From NCBI GenBank assembly GCA_944380605.1, contig CALWIA010000010.1, forward strand, positions 1 through 64,000: a DNA stretch of 64,000 nt, in the 5' to 3' direction. Below are positions 48,317-57,755 of this stretch, in pieces; within the stretch, counting starts at the first letter, position 1, and every line of letters starts with the position of its first letter. This stretch comes from an uncultured Lachnospiraceae bacterium. GTDB taxonomy: Bacteria > Bacillota > Clostridia > Lachnospirales > Lachnospiraceae. Under the pieces are notes generated by a model, which was not told the DNA's origin, made no database searches, and saw only the letters and a list, made by a program, of their open reading frames with translations. Both the position numbers and the translations under genes were made by a program.

Positions 48317-49609
48317 TTATTTGGAATCTTTTCTGCGGAGCTCGGTCTTTCCGCCCATATAAGGCTGCAGCACCTTGGGAATCCGCACGCTGCCGTCCGC
48401 CTGGAGATTGTTTTCCAGAAACGCGATCAGCATCCGGGGCGGAGCCACCACCGTGTTGTTTAAGGTATGGGCGAAGTATTTGCCGTCGGGACCGCTTACG
48501 CGGATTTTCAGGCGGCGGGCCTGCGCGTCGCCTAAGTTGGAGCAGGAACCCACTTCGAAGTACTTCTTCTGTCTGGGAGACCAGGCTTCCACGTCGCAGG
48601 ACTTGACCTTCAGATCCGCCAGGTCGCCGGAGCAGCATTCCAGCGTGCGCACCGGAATATCCAGGGAACGGAACAGGTCTACGGTGTTCTGCCACAGCCG
48701 GTCATACCACATGGGGGACTCCTCCGGGCGGCAGACTACGATCATCTCCTGCTTTTCAAACTGATGGATCCGGTATACGCCCCGCTCTTCAATGCCGTGG
48801 GCGCCTTTTTCCTTGCGGAAGCAGGGAGAATAGCTGGTCAGGGTCTTGGGCAGCTCTTCCTCCGGCGTAATGGTGTCGATGAACTTGCCGATCATGGAGT
48901 GCTCGCTGGTACCGATGAGGTAAAGGTCTTCTCCCTCGATCTTGTACATCATGGCGTCCATTTCCGCAAAGGACATAACGCCGGTGACCACGTTGCTGCG
49001 GATCATAAACGGAGGCACGCAGTAGGTAAAGCCGCGGTCGATCATAAAGTCTCTGGCGTAGGCCAGTACCGCCGAATGCAGTCTGGCGATGTCTCCCATA
49101 AGGTAATAGAAGCCGTTGCCGGCCACTTTGCCGGCGGCGTCCAGGTCGATGCCGTCAAAGGACTTCATAATATCCGTATGATAGGGAATCTCAAAATCCG
49201 GAACCGCCGGTTCGCCGAACCGCTGCAGTTCCACGTTCTCGCTGTCGTCTTTTCCAATGGGAACGCTGGGATCGATGATGTTGGGAATGGTCATCATGAT
49301 CTTTAAAATCTTTTCCTCGTATTCGGATTCCAGCGCTTCCAGTTCCGCCAGACGGGAGGCGGAAGCGGACACCTGGGCCTTTACAGCCTCGGCTTCTTCC
49401 TTTTTCCCCTGGCCCATCAGCTGGCCGATCTGCTTGGACAGCTTGTTGCGGGACGCCCGCAGATTGTCTGCCTCCGCCTTGGCAGCCCGGTTTTTCGCGT
49501 CCAGGCCGATGACCTCATCCACCAGAGGCAGTTTCTCATCCTGAAATTTATTCCGGATATTCTGCTTTACCGCTTCCGGATTTTCTCTGACAAATTTTAA
49601 ATCTAACAT
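48317..49609 (-). CDS. serS: Seryl-tRNA synthetase
   Basis: A 430-residue class II synthetase. MLDLKFVRENPEAVKQNIRNKF starts the antiparallel coiled-coil arm (about residues 30-100, KKEEAEAVKAQVSASASRLAELEALESEYEEKI). Motif 2 is seen as CFRKEKGAHGIEERGVYRIHQFEKQEM (about 262-288) and motif 3 near LNNTVVAPPRMLIAFLENN (about 380-400). ATG at 49609 has GGAGG; an ATG 12 codons upstream reads leader sequence. No T-box or other leader regulator is seen in the 80 bases upstream. Confidence 0.97.
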   Translation of the reverse strand: MLDLKFVRENPEAVKQNIRNKFQDEKLPLVDEVIGLDAKNRAAKAEADNLRASRNKLSKQIGQLMGQGKKEEAEAVKAQVSASASRLAELEALESEYEEKILKIMMTIPNIIDPSVPIGKDDSENVELQRFGEPAVPDFEIPYHTDIMKSFDGIDLDAAGKVAGNGFYYLMGDIARLHSAVLAYARDFMIDRGFTYCVPPFMIRSNVVTGVMSFAEMDAMMYKIEGEDLYLIGTSEHSMIGKFIDTITPEEELPKTLTSYSPCFRKEKGAHGIEERGVYRIHQFEKQEMIVVCRPEESPMWYDRLWQNTVDLFRSLDIPVRTLECCSGDLADLKVKSCDVEAWSPRQKKYFEVGSCSNLGDAQARRLKIRVSGPDGKYFAHTLNNTVVAPPRMLIAFLENNLQADGSVRIPKVLQPYMGGKTELRRKDSK

Positions 49610-49659
49610 GATCTCCTCCTGTAAAGGAATGCCGCCGGGCGGCACACCCGTTTCCTGTG

Positions 49660-49688
49660 ATTATACATCAAAGCGCCGGGAAAGAAAA
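49660..49688 (-). promoter_or_regulatory. Candidate promoter of serS
   Basis: A good -10 box TATAAT (49665-49660) on the minus strand, but the -35 at the right distance is TTTTCT, which is weak. A perfect TGCCGC/GCGGCA palindrome (49630-49644) lies in the leader. Confidence 0.4.
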
Positions 49689-49689
49689 C

Positions 49690-50274
49690 CTATATCCGGA
49701 AAAAAAGTCCCGCTTTTTTCAGAACCGGCCGAACCGCCATATACACCGCCGCCGTCACCAGGGTGCCGGCCACCGCGTTGATAAAAGTAACGCCGGCAGC
49801 CCAGGTAGACATAATCGCCGCCGCGGAAGCCTCCACGCCCAGCACGTAGTTTTTGTAAAAATACCCGGCAATGGGGTCCAGGATCACGTTGCATCCCAGG
49901 CCTGCCGCCGCGGACAGCACCGTCCAGCGCAGGATATAGCGGGAATCGTGCTCTTCCGTAATATGCCCAAGCCGGTGGGCGACAAATCCGGAAATCAGGC
50001 CGATGCACAGCTTGAGCAAAAACGTTTTCGGCGCGCTGGTGATGTAGGCCGGGTCCAGAAGGTCCGCGATGGTCATGCCCAGCGCTCCCGCCAGCCCTCC
50101 GTATCCGCCGCCTAAAAGCAGCGCCGCCAGCACGCAGAAAGCGTTGCCGATGTGAAGCGCCACCATGTCGCCGCCAAAGGTGGGGATGGGAATTTTTAAA
50201 AAGGCAAAGGACACATAGCAGAGCGCCGCCATGAGTCCCGTCAGTACCACTTTGTATTGTCTGTCCATAACCAT
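49690..50274 (-). CDS. ECF transporter S component (PF07155-type)
   Basis: A 194-residue polytopic membrane protein with five or six helices. VVLTGLMAALCYVSFAFLKIPIPTFGGDMVALHIGNAFCVLAALLLGGGYGGLAGALGMTIADLLDP is the usual opening of the ECF S-component family formerly called DUF1393, followed by FLLKLCIGLISGFVAH. Substrates in this family include riboflavin-like and thiamine-related compounds; next to thiN, a thiamine-type substrate is a guess. The energising EcfA/EcfT are not nearby, so it would use a shared module. Alternative start 6 bases downstream. Confidence 0.85.
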   Translation of the reverse strand: MVMDRQYKVVLTGLMAALCYVSFAFLKIPIPTFGGDMVALHIGNAFCVLAALLLGGGYGGLAGALGMTIADLLDPAYITSAPKTFLLKLCIGLISGFVAHRLGHITEEHDSRYILRWTVLSAAAGLGCNVILDPIAGYFYKNYVLGVEASAAAIMSTWAAGVTFINAVAGTLVTAAVYMAVRPVLKKAGLFFRI

Positions 50275-50285
50275 TTGTCTCCTCG

Positions 50286-50942
50286 TTAATCTCTGGATTC
50301 CACACAGATCAGAATGCCGTCCCGGAACCGGATCTCGGCCTCATCTGCCGCCAGTTCATTGCTGACGCACAGGCCGGCCTCTTCGCCGATCCGCAGATCC
50401 CGGTCCGTCAGCGGATATTTAAAGCCGGTCAGGGTAATGCCGGATACCCGCTCCGTAAACGGAAGGAACGAAACGTACCGGCCAAACACCTGGCCGCGCC
50501 GAAAGACCTTTCCGCGGTTCAAAAGGTATACCCGGTTGCGCGGGTCCGCCAGAATACCTTCCGCCCCCTGGTCCAGACACAGCTTCAGCAGATGAAGGTT
50601 GCACCATTCATGGTCCAGCCGGCCGCCGGTAGCCCCCAGAAGAATCAGCCGCCGGCAGCCAAGCTTCAATGCCGTATGGATGGCCAGTTCCGTATCGGTC
50701 TCGTCCTTTTCCGGTTTGTGGACGTCCCACAGAATCCCCGGCTGCCGCCGGTATTCTTCCAGCACATCCGGGCGGACCGTATCAAAATCCCCTACGATGG
50801 CGTCGGGCTTCAGCCCCAGCTTTTTTGCGGCCTCCAGGCCGGCGTCCACCGACACGACGCAGTCCGGCCGGTGCTGTTTCAGAAAAGAAGAGGCAAAATC
50901 CAGATCCAGACTGCCTCCTGTAATCAAGATACCGGTTTTCAT
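50286..50942 (-). CDS. thiN: Thiamine pyrophosphokinase
   Basis: A 218-residue enzyme transferring pyrophosphate from ATP to thiamine. The Rossmann-like half has GILITGGSLDLDFASSFL and the DAIVGDFDTVRP active-site motif (about residues 45-56), with KPEKDETDTELAI (about 74-86) for ATP and metal. LGATGGRLDHEWCNLHLL is a further conserved segment. Start at MKTGILI; it overlaps rpe by 4 bases (ATGA), as in Bacillus rpe-thiN. Confidence 0.94.
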   Translation of the reverse strand: MKTGILITGGSLDLDFASSFLKQHRPDCVVSVDAGLEAAKKLGLKPDAIVGDFDTVRPDVLEEYRRQPGILWDVHKPEKDETDTELAIHTALKLGCRRLILLGATGGRLDHEWCNLHLLKLCLDQGAEGILADPRNRVYLLNRGKVFRRGQVFGRYVSFLPFTERVSGITLTGFKYPLTDRDLRIGEEAGLCVSNELAADEAEIRFRDGILICVESRD

Positions 50943-51604
50943 GACGCAGACTCCCTGAAAATCTGAAGAAATTTCCGGGTATTTTCTCCGGCGTCCCCGC
51001 GAAAGACCGAAGAGCCGGTGACGATCACATCCGCGCCGGCTTCCAGAATCTGCCGGACATTGGCCAGGGTCACGCCGCCGTCCACCTGAATCCGCATGGA
51101 AGAAAGCCCCAGGCTCCGGCACAGCTGCCGCGTCTGCCGGACCTTCTCCAAGGTGTAGGGAATCAATTCCTGGCCGCCGAATCCCGGGTTTACGGTCATT
51201 ACCAGCACCTGGTCCACCAGAGACAGTACCGGTTTCACCGCCTCCACCGGCGTCGCCGGGTTTATGGCCACGCCGGCCATGGCGCCGGTTTTCCGAATCA
51301 GCCGCAGCGTGGAATCCAGATGGCGGCAGGCTTCCGCGTGAACACAGATCAGGTCCGCGCCGCAGTTTCGGATCTCTTCCACATACCGAATGGGTTCCTG
51401 TACCATCATGTGCACGTCAAAGAACGCGTCGGTGCAGCGGCGGATCGAAGTTAAAAGAGGCATGCCGAAAGAAATGCTGGGCACAAAGTATCCGTCCATA
51501 ACGTCCAGATGCACCGCGTCCGCTCCCGCGCCGGTTACGGCGCGGATCTCCTCTCCCAGCCGGGAAAAGTCCGCGGCCAGTATGGAAGGCTCTAATATTA
51601 TCAT
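50939..51604 (-). CDS. rpe: Ribulose-phosphate 3-epimerase
   Basis: A 221-residue (beta-alpha)8 barrel of the pentose phosphate pathway. SILAADFSRLGEEIRAV (residues 6-22), HLDVMDGYFVPSISFGMP (about 32-49, metal-binding Asp), DVHMMVQEP (His-x-Met) around 65, MTVNPGFGGQELI (about 138-150) and VDGGVTLANV (about 175) are the conserved set. Four-base overlaps on both sides couple it to rsgA and thiN. Confidence 0.97.
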   Translation of the reverse strand: MIILEPSILAADFSRLGEEIRAVTGAGADAVHLDVMDGYFVPSISFGMPLLTSIRRCTDAFFDVHMMVQEPIRYVEEIRNCGADLICVHAEACRHLDSTLRLIRKTGAMAGVAINPATPVEAVKPVLSLVDQVLVMTVNPGFGGQELIPYTLEKVRQTRQLCRSLGLSSMRIQVDGGVTLANVRQILEAGADVIVTGSSVFRGDAGENTRKFLQIFRESAS

Positions 51605-52485
51605 CGTCCGTATCTCCTTTTGTCTTTCAATTCCTCGTAAAACAGCCGGTAATTTTCATAGCGGCTGCTGCTGATCTTCCCCTCTTTTACAGCTTCCTTT
51701 ACCCCGCAGTCCCGCTCTCCCATATGGACGCAGCCCAAAAACCGGCATCCGTCCTCGTAAGGCGCGAATTCCGGAAAACAGGCCTTCAGTTCTTCCGGCT
51801 CCATGGAGTCCACAAACAGGGAACTGAAGCCCGGCGTATCCATAAGATAGGTTCCCTCTTCCACGCAGAACAGCTGCGAATGCCGGGTGGTATGCCGGCC
51901 ACGCTGGATCTTCCGGCTGATGTCGCCGGTTTCCATGGCAGCTTCCGGCAGGATCCGGTTGGTCAGCGTGGATTTGCCGACGCCGGAAGGACCGGCCAGC
52001 ACCGTGGTTTTGCCCCGCAGGCAGTCCCGCAGCCGGCTGATGTCCTCGTCCTGTTCCAGGCTGAGAAACAGCAGATGGTATCCGGCTTTCCGGTAAATGT
52101 CCGCATAGGCCTGCTGCTTCTCCTCCCCCGCCAGGTCGGTCTTGTTGAACGCGATGATCACCGGAACCCCGGACCGTTCCATAAGCACCAGAAACCGGTC
52201 CAGCAGATTCAGGTTGGGCTCCGGATGGGCGATGGCAAAGACTACCAGCGCCTGGTCGATATTGGCGGAGGCCGGCCGGATCAGCTGGTTTTTCCGTTCC
52301 AGGATCCGGTCGATATTTCCCTCCGGCGGGCATTCCGACAGGACGGAAATTTCCACGTTGTCCCCTACCAGGGGTTTGATGTTCTGACTGCGGAAAATCC
52401 CCTTGGCCCGGCACTCATAAACCACCTGATTTTCTCCGTGCACATAGTAGAATCCCGCGATTCCCTTGATGATTTTTCCTGTCAT
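51601..52485 (-). CDS. rsgA: RsgA, ribosome small subunit-dependent GTPase
   Basis: A 294-residue circularly permuted GTPase in late 30S maturation. OB-fold N-terminus (KIIKGIAGFYYVHGENQVVYECRAKGIFR, about residues 3-32), permuted G motifs FNKTDL (G4, about 120), GPSGVGKSTLTN (G1, about 168-180) and DTPGFSS (G3, about 213), and a zinc-binding Cys/His cluster near the end (CRFLGCVHMGERDCGV). Start ATG at 52485, four bases after the prkC stop. Confidence 0.95.
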   Translation of the reverse strand: MTGKIIKGIAGFYYVHGENQVVYECRAKGIFRSQNIKPLVGDNVEISVLSECPPEGNIDRILERKNQLIRPASANIDQALVVFAIAHPEPNLNLLDRFLVLMERSGVPVIIAFNKTDLAGEEKQQAYADIYRKAGYHLLFLSLEQDEDISRLRDCLRGKTTVLAGPSGVGKSTLTNRILPEAAMETGDISRKIQRGRHTTRHSQLFCVEEGTYLMDTPGFSSLFVDSMEPEELKACFPEFAPYEDGCRFLGCVHMGERDCGVKEAVKEGKISSSRYENYRLFYEELKDKRRYGR

Positions 52486-52489
52486 GCCT

Positions 52490-54610
52490 TTATCCCACTT
52501 CAAAAAATTTCACCGGATAGCTTTGCAGCACGTCTCCGTTTTCCGTGTTGACCACTTCCACCTCTCCGTACTCCACGCCGGGAGCTCCTTCCAAATTGGA
52601 AAACTGAATGGGCAGCAGTTCGCTGCCGTTCAGCGTCGTTTCTTCTATCAGGGTGGTGTAGACAGGCGCGCCGTTTACTTCCTGTTTCAGCCGCACCATG
52701 ACCCGCACGCTGGATTCCAGGGCGCCGGGCCCGATCAGGCTCTCTAGGCTGTAAGTCTCCTGGATGGCGCCTACATACCGCTTCTGGGCGGCTTCCGGCC
52801 CCAGGCTGATCACATAGTCCACCGCGCTTCCGGCTTCTGCCTGGCTGCCGGGATCCTTGCCCTGGCGGATGATGCTTCCTACCGGGACGTCCGCGCTGTG
52901 CTCTTCCGTCACCGTTCCTTCCACAAAACCGGACTGAGCCAGGCTGCCCAGCGCCGCCTCTTCCGTCAGCCCCCGCAGATCCGGCACGGTCCGCAGATCG
53001 CCGGCGGATACGTAAAGAGTCACCTTGTCGTCTTTGTGCAGGCCAGAATCCGGCGTATACCGAATCACGTATCCTTTGGGCACCGTGGCGCTGGCTTCCT
53101 CTATAATTTCGGGACGCAGACCCTGCTGCAGCAGTTCTTCCTGCACCGTTTCCGCCTTCCGGCCCGTCAGGCTCAGGCGGCTGAGATCCACCAGGTCGCT
53201 GCCCTGGCTGACGACAATGGTTACCGTAGACCATCGGTCCACAGCCGCGCCCGGCGATGGATTCTGAGAAATGACATAATTTTTCTCGATCTGATCGGAA
53301 ACCTGGGATTCGTAATGCACTCTCAGATCTTCCGCATTCAGCTGCGCTTCCGCTTCTTCCACGGAAAGATTCTGCACATTCGGCATCCGGGTCTGAGTGC
53401 TGCTTAAAGTTTCTTCTTCTGCCGCGGTCACCACCTCTGTCTGCACCGAACCGGAGGTTTCGCCAGATCCCAGGCCGAAGAAACCGGTAAACCGGGAAAC
53501 CAGGAAAATCAGCACCGCCACAATGACAATGGCCACAAAGACCCCGGCGCCGGTAAGCAGCCGCTCGATTCTGGGGCTGACGTCGTCTTCCTCCTGCCGC
53601 GCGGGCCGCCGCGCCGGAGCGCCGGAGACCGGCGGCCGGGACAGGCTGCGGCCCGGTTCATAGACCCGCACGTCTCCCTGGGGATGATAGCTTTTCTGGC
53701 TTTTGCGGATCTGCTCCATTTCCGCGGAACTAATCTGGCGCGTCTCGCCCTCCGGCTCCGTTTGGGGCGCCATGGTTACAAAATTCTGATCCGGATGCAG
53801 CAGCACCCGCCGCAGATCCGCGATCAGCTCCTCCGCGGTGGCGTAGCGCTGCTCCGGCTTTTTCTCCGTACACTTGAGAATGATATGCTCCAGGCTTACG
53901 GGAACCGCCGGATTGTACACGCTGGGGCGGGTAATCGGCTCTTCCAGATGGGCCAGGGCAATGGATACGGTGTTGTCGCCGTCAAAAGGCAGCCGTCCCG
54001 TCACCATCTCAAAAATCGTAATGCCCAGGGAGTAGATGTCGCTGCGGCCATCGCTGTAGCCGCCTCTGGCCTGTTCCGGAGAAATGTAATGCACCGACCC
54101 CATGGCGGAAGAAGTCATGGTCTGGGTCGTAGCGGCCCGGGCGATGCCGAAATCCGCTACTTTTACCTTTCCATCCCGGGAAATGATGATATTTTGAGGC
54201 TTGATGTCCCGATGGACGATGTTCTGCGCGTGAGCGGCGGCAATGCCCTGGGCCACCTGTATGGCGATGCCCACCGCCTCCCGGACCTCCAGACGGCCCT
54301 TCTTGGCGATATAGGATTTCAGGGTAATGCCTTCGATCAGTTCCATGACAATGTAGTGCATGGAACCCTCATCCGCCACGTCGTATACGCTGACAATATT
54401 AGGGTGGGAAAGACGGGCTGCCGCCTGGGCTTCCAATTTGAACTTTCCCACAAACGTAGAATCGCTGCTGAACTCGTCTTTCAGCACCTTTATGGCGACC
54501 AGCCGGTTCAGTTTGTGGCACCGGGCCTTGTACACGTCGGACATGCCTCCGGAGCCGATCCGCTCCAGGATCTCATACCGGTCCTGCAGATACATTCCTA
54601 TTCTTAGCAT
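52490..54610 (-). CDS. prkC: PrkC-type Ser/Thr protein kinase with PASTA repeats
   Basis: A 706-residue membrane kinase that senses peptidoglycan fragments. Kinase domain about residues 8-270: IGSGGMSDVYKARC (P-loop), VAIKVLK (catalytic Lys), IVHRDIKPQNIII (catalytic loop) and DFGIAR, GSVHYISPEQARGG. A disordered linker and one transmembrane helix (ATVFVAIVIVAVLIFLV-type, about 345-370) follow. Outside, three PASTA repeats (about 395-590: PNVQNLSVEEAEAQL, VDLSRLSLTGRKAE and VPDLRGLTEEAALGSL) and a final beta domain of about 100 residues. Overlaps prpC by 7 bases, the usual PrpC-PrkC pair. Confidence 0.96.
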   Translation of the reverse strand: MLRIGMYLQDRYEILERIGSGGMSDVYKARCHKLNRLVAIKVLKDEFSSDSTFVGKFKLEAQAAARLSHPNIVSVYDVADEGSMHYIVMELIEGITLKSYIAKKGRLEVREAVGIAIQVAQGIAAAHAQNIVHRDIKPQNIIISRDGKVKVADFGIARAATTQTMTSSAMGSVHYISPEQARGGYSDGRSDIYSLGITIFEMVTGRLPFDGDNTVSIALAHLEEPITRPSVYNPAVPVSLEHIILKCTEKKPEQRYATAEELIADLRRVLLHPDQNFVTMAPQTEPEGETRQISSAEMEQIRKSQKSYHPQGDVRVYEPGRSLSRPPVSGAPARRPARQEEDDVSPRIERLLTGAGVFVAIVIVAVLIFLVSRFTGFFGLGSGETSGSVQTEVVTAAEEETLSSTQTRMPNVQNLSVEEAEAQLNAEDLRVHYESQVSDQIEKNYVISQNPSPGAAVDRWSTVTIVVSQGSDLVDLSRLSLTGRKAETVQEELLQQGLRPEIIEEASATVPKGYVIRYTPDSGLHKDDKVTLYVSAGDLRTVPDLRGLTEEAALGSLAQSGFVEGTVTEEHSADVPVGSIIRQGKDPGSQAEAGSAVDYVISLGPEAAQKRYVGAIQETYSLESLIGPGALESSVRVMVRLKQEVNGAPVYTTLIEETTLNGSELLPIQFSNLEGAPGVEYGEVEVVNTENGDVLQSYPVKFFEVG

Positions 54611-55350
54611 GCCTTCACCTCACTTATCTCCGGATCCACCACCACGGCGGCGATATTGTCCTTTCCTCCGTTCTGATTGGCAGCCTCCACCAGCTGCTCC
54701 ACAATCCGTCTGAGAGGTTCTCGGGCAGACAGGTACCCAAGCATCTGTTCTTCCGGCACCATGTTGCTGAGCCCATCGGAACAGAGCAGAATCCGGTCGC
54801 CGGGCAGCAGCGGCTCTTCAAAGAAGTCCGCGCGGACCCTCCGCTGCGTTCCCAGCGCCCGGGTGATGATATTTTTCTTTTCCAGATAATCCCGGCTGTT
54901 CCGCTGCATCTGCCCCAGAGCCACCATTTCCTCCACAAAGGAGTGGTCCCGGGTCACCTGCCGCAGACTGCCGTTCCGGCACAGATACAGGCGGCTGTCC
55001 CCTACGTTGGCGGCGTAGAGAATGCCGTCCTGGATCACGGCGGCCACCAGCGTCGTCCCCATGCCGCTGTAGGCGGGGTTCTCCAGGGACTGGCGGTAGA
55101 GCCTGCCGTTGATTTCTTCAATTCCCTTCTGAAGCAGCGTTACGGCGCTGCTTCCCTGATGCGTCCGGGCGTAAGCCGTCAGCTGCTCCACCGTAAACCG
55201 GGAAGCGTAGTCGCCGGCTCGGTGTCCGCCCATGCCGTCGGCCACCAGAAACAGATTGGGAAGATTGCCCACCGGCTCGGACGATGCGTAAAGGTAATCC
55301 TGATTTCCCGCGCGGATGCGTCCGACGTCTGTAAGCGCGTAAGCCTGCAT
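54604..55350 (-). CDS. prpC: PP2C-type phosphatase (PrpC)
   Basis: A 248-residue PPM phosphatase that reverses PrkC phosphorylation. The motifs are DVGRIRAGNQDYLYA (residues 7-21), LVADGMGGHRAGDYAS (about 36-51, metal Asp and Gly), GMGTTLVAAVI, ANVGDSRLYLCR (about 113-124), LLCSDGLSNMVPEEQM (about 186-201) and GGKDNIAAVVVDPE (about 230-243). ATG follows a GGAGGAATAAACC site, three bases after the rlmN stop. Confidence 0.95.
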   Translation of the reverse strand: MQAYALTDVGRIRAGNQDYLYASSEPVGNLPNLFLVADGMGGHRAGDYASRFTVEQLTAYARTHQGSSAVTLLQKGIEEINGRLYRQSLENPAYSGMGTTLVAAVIQDGILYAANVGDSRLYLCRNGSLRQVTRDHSFVEEMVALGQMQRNSRDYLEKKNIITRALGTQRRVRADFFEEPLLPGDRILLCSDGLSNMVPEEQMLGYLSAREPLRRIVEQLVEAANQNGGKDNIAAVVVDPEISEVKAC

Positions 55351-55353
55351 GGT

Positions 55354-56403
55354 TTATTCCTCCTTTCCCTGCTGGATGTAGCTTTTCCGGAGCTGACCGC
55401 AGGCGCCTGCGATATCCCGGCCCATTTCCCTTCTTATGGTAACATGAATTCCCTGTTTTTCAAGATAATTTTTAAAAGCCTCTATGGCTTTCGGGTCTGA
55501 CTGCACATAATCCCGCTCCTTGATAGGGTTGACAGGTATCAGGTTGACGTGGCCGTGCCGGCCGCGCAGCAGCCGGGCCAGCTGCACGGCTTCTTCCAGA
55601 TTGTCGTTGACGCCCTTTACCAGGCTGTATTCAAAGGTCAGCCGCCGGCCGGTTTTTTCATAATAAGTCTGGCAGGCGTCCAGCACCTCGGATAGGGGGT
55701 AACGGAAGGCTATGGGCATCAGCGTCCGCCGCACCTGGTCGCTGGGCGCGTGGAGAGACAGCGCCAGAGTAACCGGCAGTCCCTCTTCCGCCAGGCACAG
55801 GATGCCGGGGACGATGCCGCATGTGGATACGGTAATATTGCGCTGGCTGAGATTCAGGCCCTGTTCATGGGTCAGAAGGCGGATAAACGCCACCAGGTTG
55901 TCGTAATTGTCCATAGGTTCTCCCGAACCCATGACCACCACGTGGGAAATCCGCTCTCCCAGGTGCCGCTGGATCCGGTAGATCTGGTCCAGCATCTCCG
56001 ACGGACGGAGGTTCCGTTCCAGTCCGTCCAGCGTAGACGCACAGAATCTGCATCCCATGCGGCAGCCGACCTGCGAGGAGATGCAGACAGAATTTCCGTA
56101 TTTGTATTTCATCAGCACGCTCTCGATCACATTGCCATCGGGCAGCGCGAATAAGTATTTCCGGGTGCCGTCTATAGCGGAGATTTTCACGTCCGCTATT
56201 CGCAGCACCACCAGGTCGCAGGACTCCTGCAGGGCAGACCGCAACTGCGCCGGCAGGTTGCTCATCTCATCAAAAGATTCCGCCGCTTTTTCGTGGATCC
56301 ACTGAAACAGCTGGCGGGCGCGGAATGCCGGAAGCCCCATTTGCGTGACATAGTTTGCAAGCTGTTCCGGCGTCAGGGATTTGATATCGGTACGATCGTT
56401 CAT
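55354..56403 (-). CDS. rlmN: RlmN, 23S rRNA/tRNA adenine-C2 methyltransferase
   Basis: A 349-residue radical SAM methylase that forms m2A in 23S rRNA and tRNA. The CX3CX2C cluster is GCRMGCRFCASTLDGLERNL (about residues 108-127). SSQVGC contains the Cys-bound motif, and VVMGSGEPMDNYDN (about 148-161) and SVHAPSDQVRRTLMPI-type ALSLHAPSDQ are present. CGQLRKSY at the end supplies the second catalytic Cys (CGQL). Four-base overlap with rsmB. Confidence 0.95.
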   Translation of the reverse strand: MNDRTDIKSLTPEQLANYVTQMGLPAFRARQLFQWIHEKAAESFDEMSNLPAQLRSALQESCDLVVLRIADVKISAIDGTRKYLFALPDGNVIESVLMKYKYGNSVCISSQVGCRMGCRFCASTLDGLERNLRPSEMLDQIYRIQRHLGERISHVVVMGSGEPMDNYDNLVAFIRLLTHEQGLNLSQRNITVSTCGIVPGILCLAEEGLPVTLALSLHAPSDQVRRTLMPIAFRYPLSEVLDACQTYYEKTGRRLTFEYSLVKGVNDNLEEAVQLARLLRGRHGHVNLIPVNPIKERDYVQSDPKAIEAFKNYLEKQGIHVTIRREMGRDIAGACGQLRKSYIQQGKEE

Positions 56404-57755
56404 ATTCTCTGCATAACCGAAAGGAAAAATCCGTCACAGGGCCAGATGCCGGGAAGCAGCTGGATGTATCCCTCTTTCAGGGTTTCCGCATTCAGTTTTT
56501 CTCCTAACCTTCCTTCCAGACTGACCGGACGGAACGGAAACTGTCCCAGGAACCAGTCCCGGTTGTCTTCGTTTTCTTTCCGGTCTATGGTACAGGTACT
56601 GTAAATCAGAATGCCGCCGGGTTTTACATACTGCCAGACCACTGACAGAATCTGCCGCTGCAGATCGGCCAGCGAATCCAGAGACTCCGGCGTCACTCTC
56701 CATTTGATATCCGGTTTCCGGCCCAGAACGCCCAGGCCGGAGCAGGGCAGGTCCGCCACCACCAGGTCTGCCCGGTCTTTCCAGGACGGATCCGGATCCA
56801 GCGCGTCCCGCACCGAAGCCGACAGGTTGGAAACGCCCAGTCGCCGGATGTTTTCCTGAATCCGCTGCACTTTTACAGGGCTGATGTCCCGCACCTCCAC
56901 ATGGCCGGTGCCATTCAGCAGCTGCGCGATATGCAGCGCTTTTCCGCCGGGGGCGCCGCATACGTCCAGAACCTGGGCGCCCGGCGCCGGCGCTGCCGCC
57001 CGGCCCACCAGCACGGAACTGAGGTCCTGCACCTGGATCCATCCCTTCTGAAACGCTTCCAGCGCTTCCAGATAATCCAGCTTTTCCAGAATCAGCACTT
57101 CTTCCAGCAGCGGATGTTCCCGGACGGATACGCCCTGGCTTTGCAGACTGGCAAGAATCGCATCCCGGGACGCGGCGCCCGGACAGCAGCGGACCATCAG
57201 CGGATGCTCCTCCAGAAAATACGCAAGCACCTGACGGGTCTGCCGCGGGCCCAGTTCCCGGTTCCACAGCTCCAGCAGCCAGGAGGGCACGGAAAACCGG
57301 ATGGAATCGTCGGGAAACTCCAGTTTCTCCTTTTCTCGGGACAGGGTCCGGAGCACGCCGTTGACAAATCCGGTCAGTCCCTGAAACCGGCGCTTTCTGG
57401 CCAGTTTCACCGCTTCGCTGCAGACGGCAGCGTCGGGAACCCGGTCCATATACAGAATCTGATAGGCGGACATGCGCAGCAGCGTCCGGATCAGGGGTTT
57501 CATTTTTTTCACGGGGACGCTGGAATACTGCCCCAGCACAAAATCCAGCTGCAGCAGATATTCCAGCGTCCCTTCTGTCACCCGGGTGATAAACGCCCGG
57601 TCATGTTTTCCCTGATACTGATATTTGGAGAGGGCCTGCCCCAGCACCAGATGGCTGAAAGCGCCCTTCTCCAGAATCTCGTACAGCACGTCCAGAGCCA
57701 CTTCCCTGGCGTTTCCCGTACCGGAAGACTCCCTTCCCGAAGCCGGATTAGTCAT
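56400..57755 (-). CDS. rsmB: RsmB, 16S rRNA (cytosine-C5) methyltransferase
   Basis: A 451-residue enzyme that methylates C967. The N-terminal NusB-like domain (about residues 15-140: REVALDVLYEILEKGAFSHLVLGQALS, FITRVTEGTLEYLLQLDFVL) precedes the SAM domain with VLDVCGAPGGKALHIAQLL (about 265-283) and catalytic Cys pair LPCSGLGVLGRKPDIKW (about 338-354) and STCTIDRKEN (about 392). Overlaps the zinc peptidase gene by 8 bases. Confidence 0.95.
   Translation of the reverse strand: MTNPASGRESSGTGNAREVALDVLYEILEKGAFSHLVLGQALSKYQYQGKHDRAFITRVTEGTLEYLLQLDFVLGQYSSVPVKKMKPLIRTLLRMSAYQILYMDRVPDAAVCSEAVKLARKRRFQGLTGFVNGVLRTLSREKEKLEFPDDSIRFSVPSWLLELWNRELGPRQTRQVLAYFLEEHPLMVRCCPGAASRDAILASLQSQGVSVREHPLLEEVLILEKLDYLEALEAFQKGWIQVQDLSSVLVGRAAAPAPGAQVLDVCGAPGGKALHIAQLLNGTGHVEVRDISPVKVQRIQENIRRLGVSNLSASVRDALDPDPSWKDRADLVVADLPCSGLGVLGRKPDIKWRVTPESLDSLADLQRQILSVVWQYVKPGGILIYSTCTIDRKENEDNRDWFLGQFPFRPVSLEGRLGEKLNAETLKEGYIQLLPGIWPCDGFFLSVMQRI

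Noticed and set aside
49610..49689. T-box leader in front of serS
   Set aside because: Only about 80 bases separate serS from the next gene, with no specifier loop, T-box sequence or terminator/antiterminator pair.
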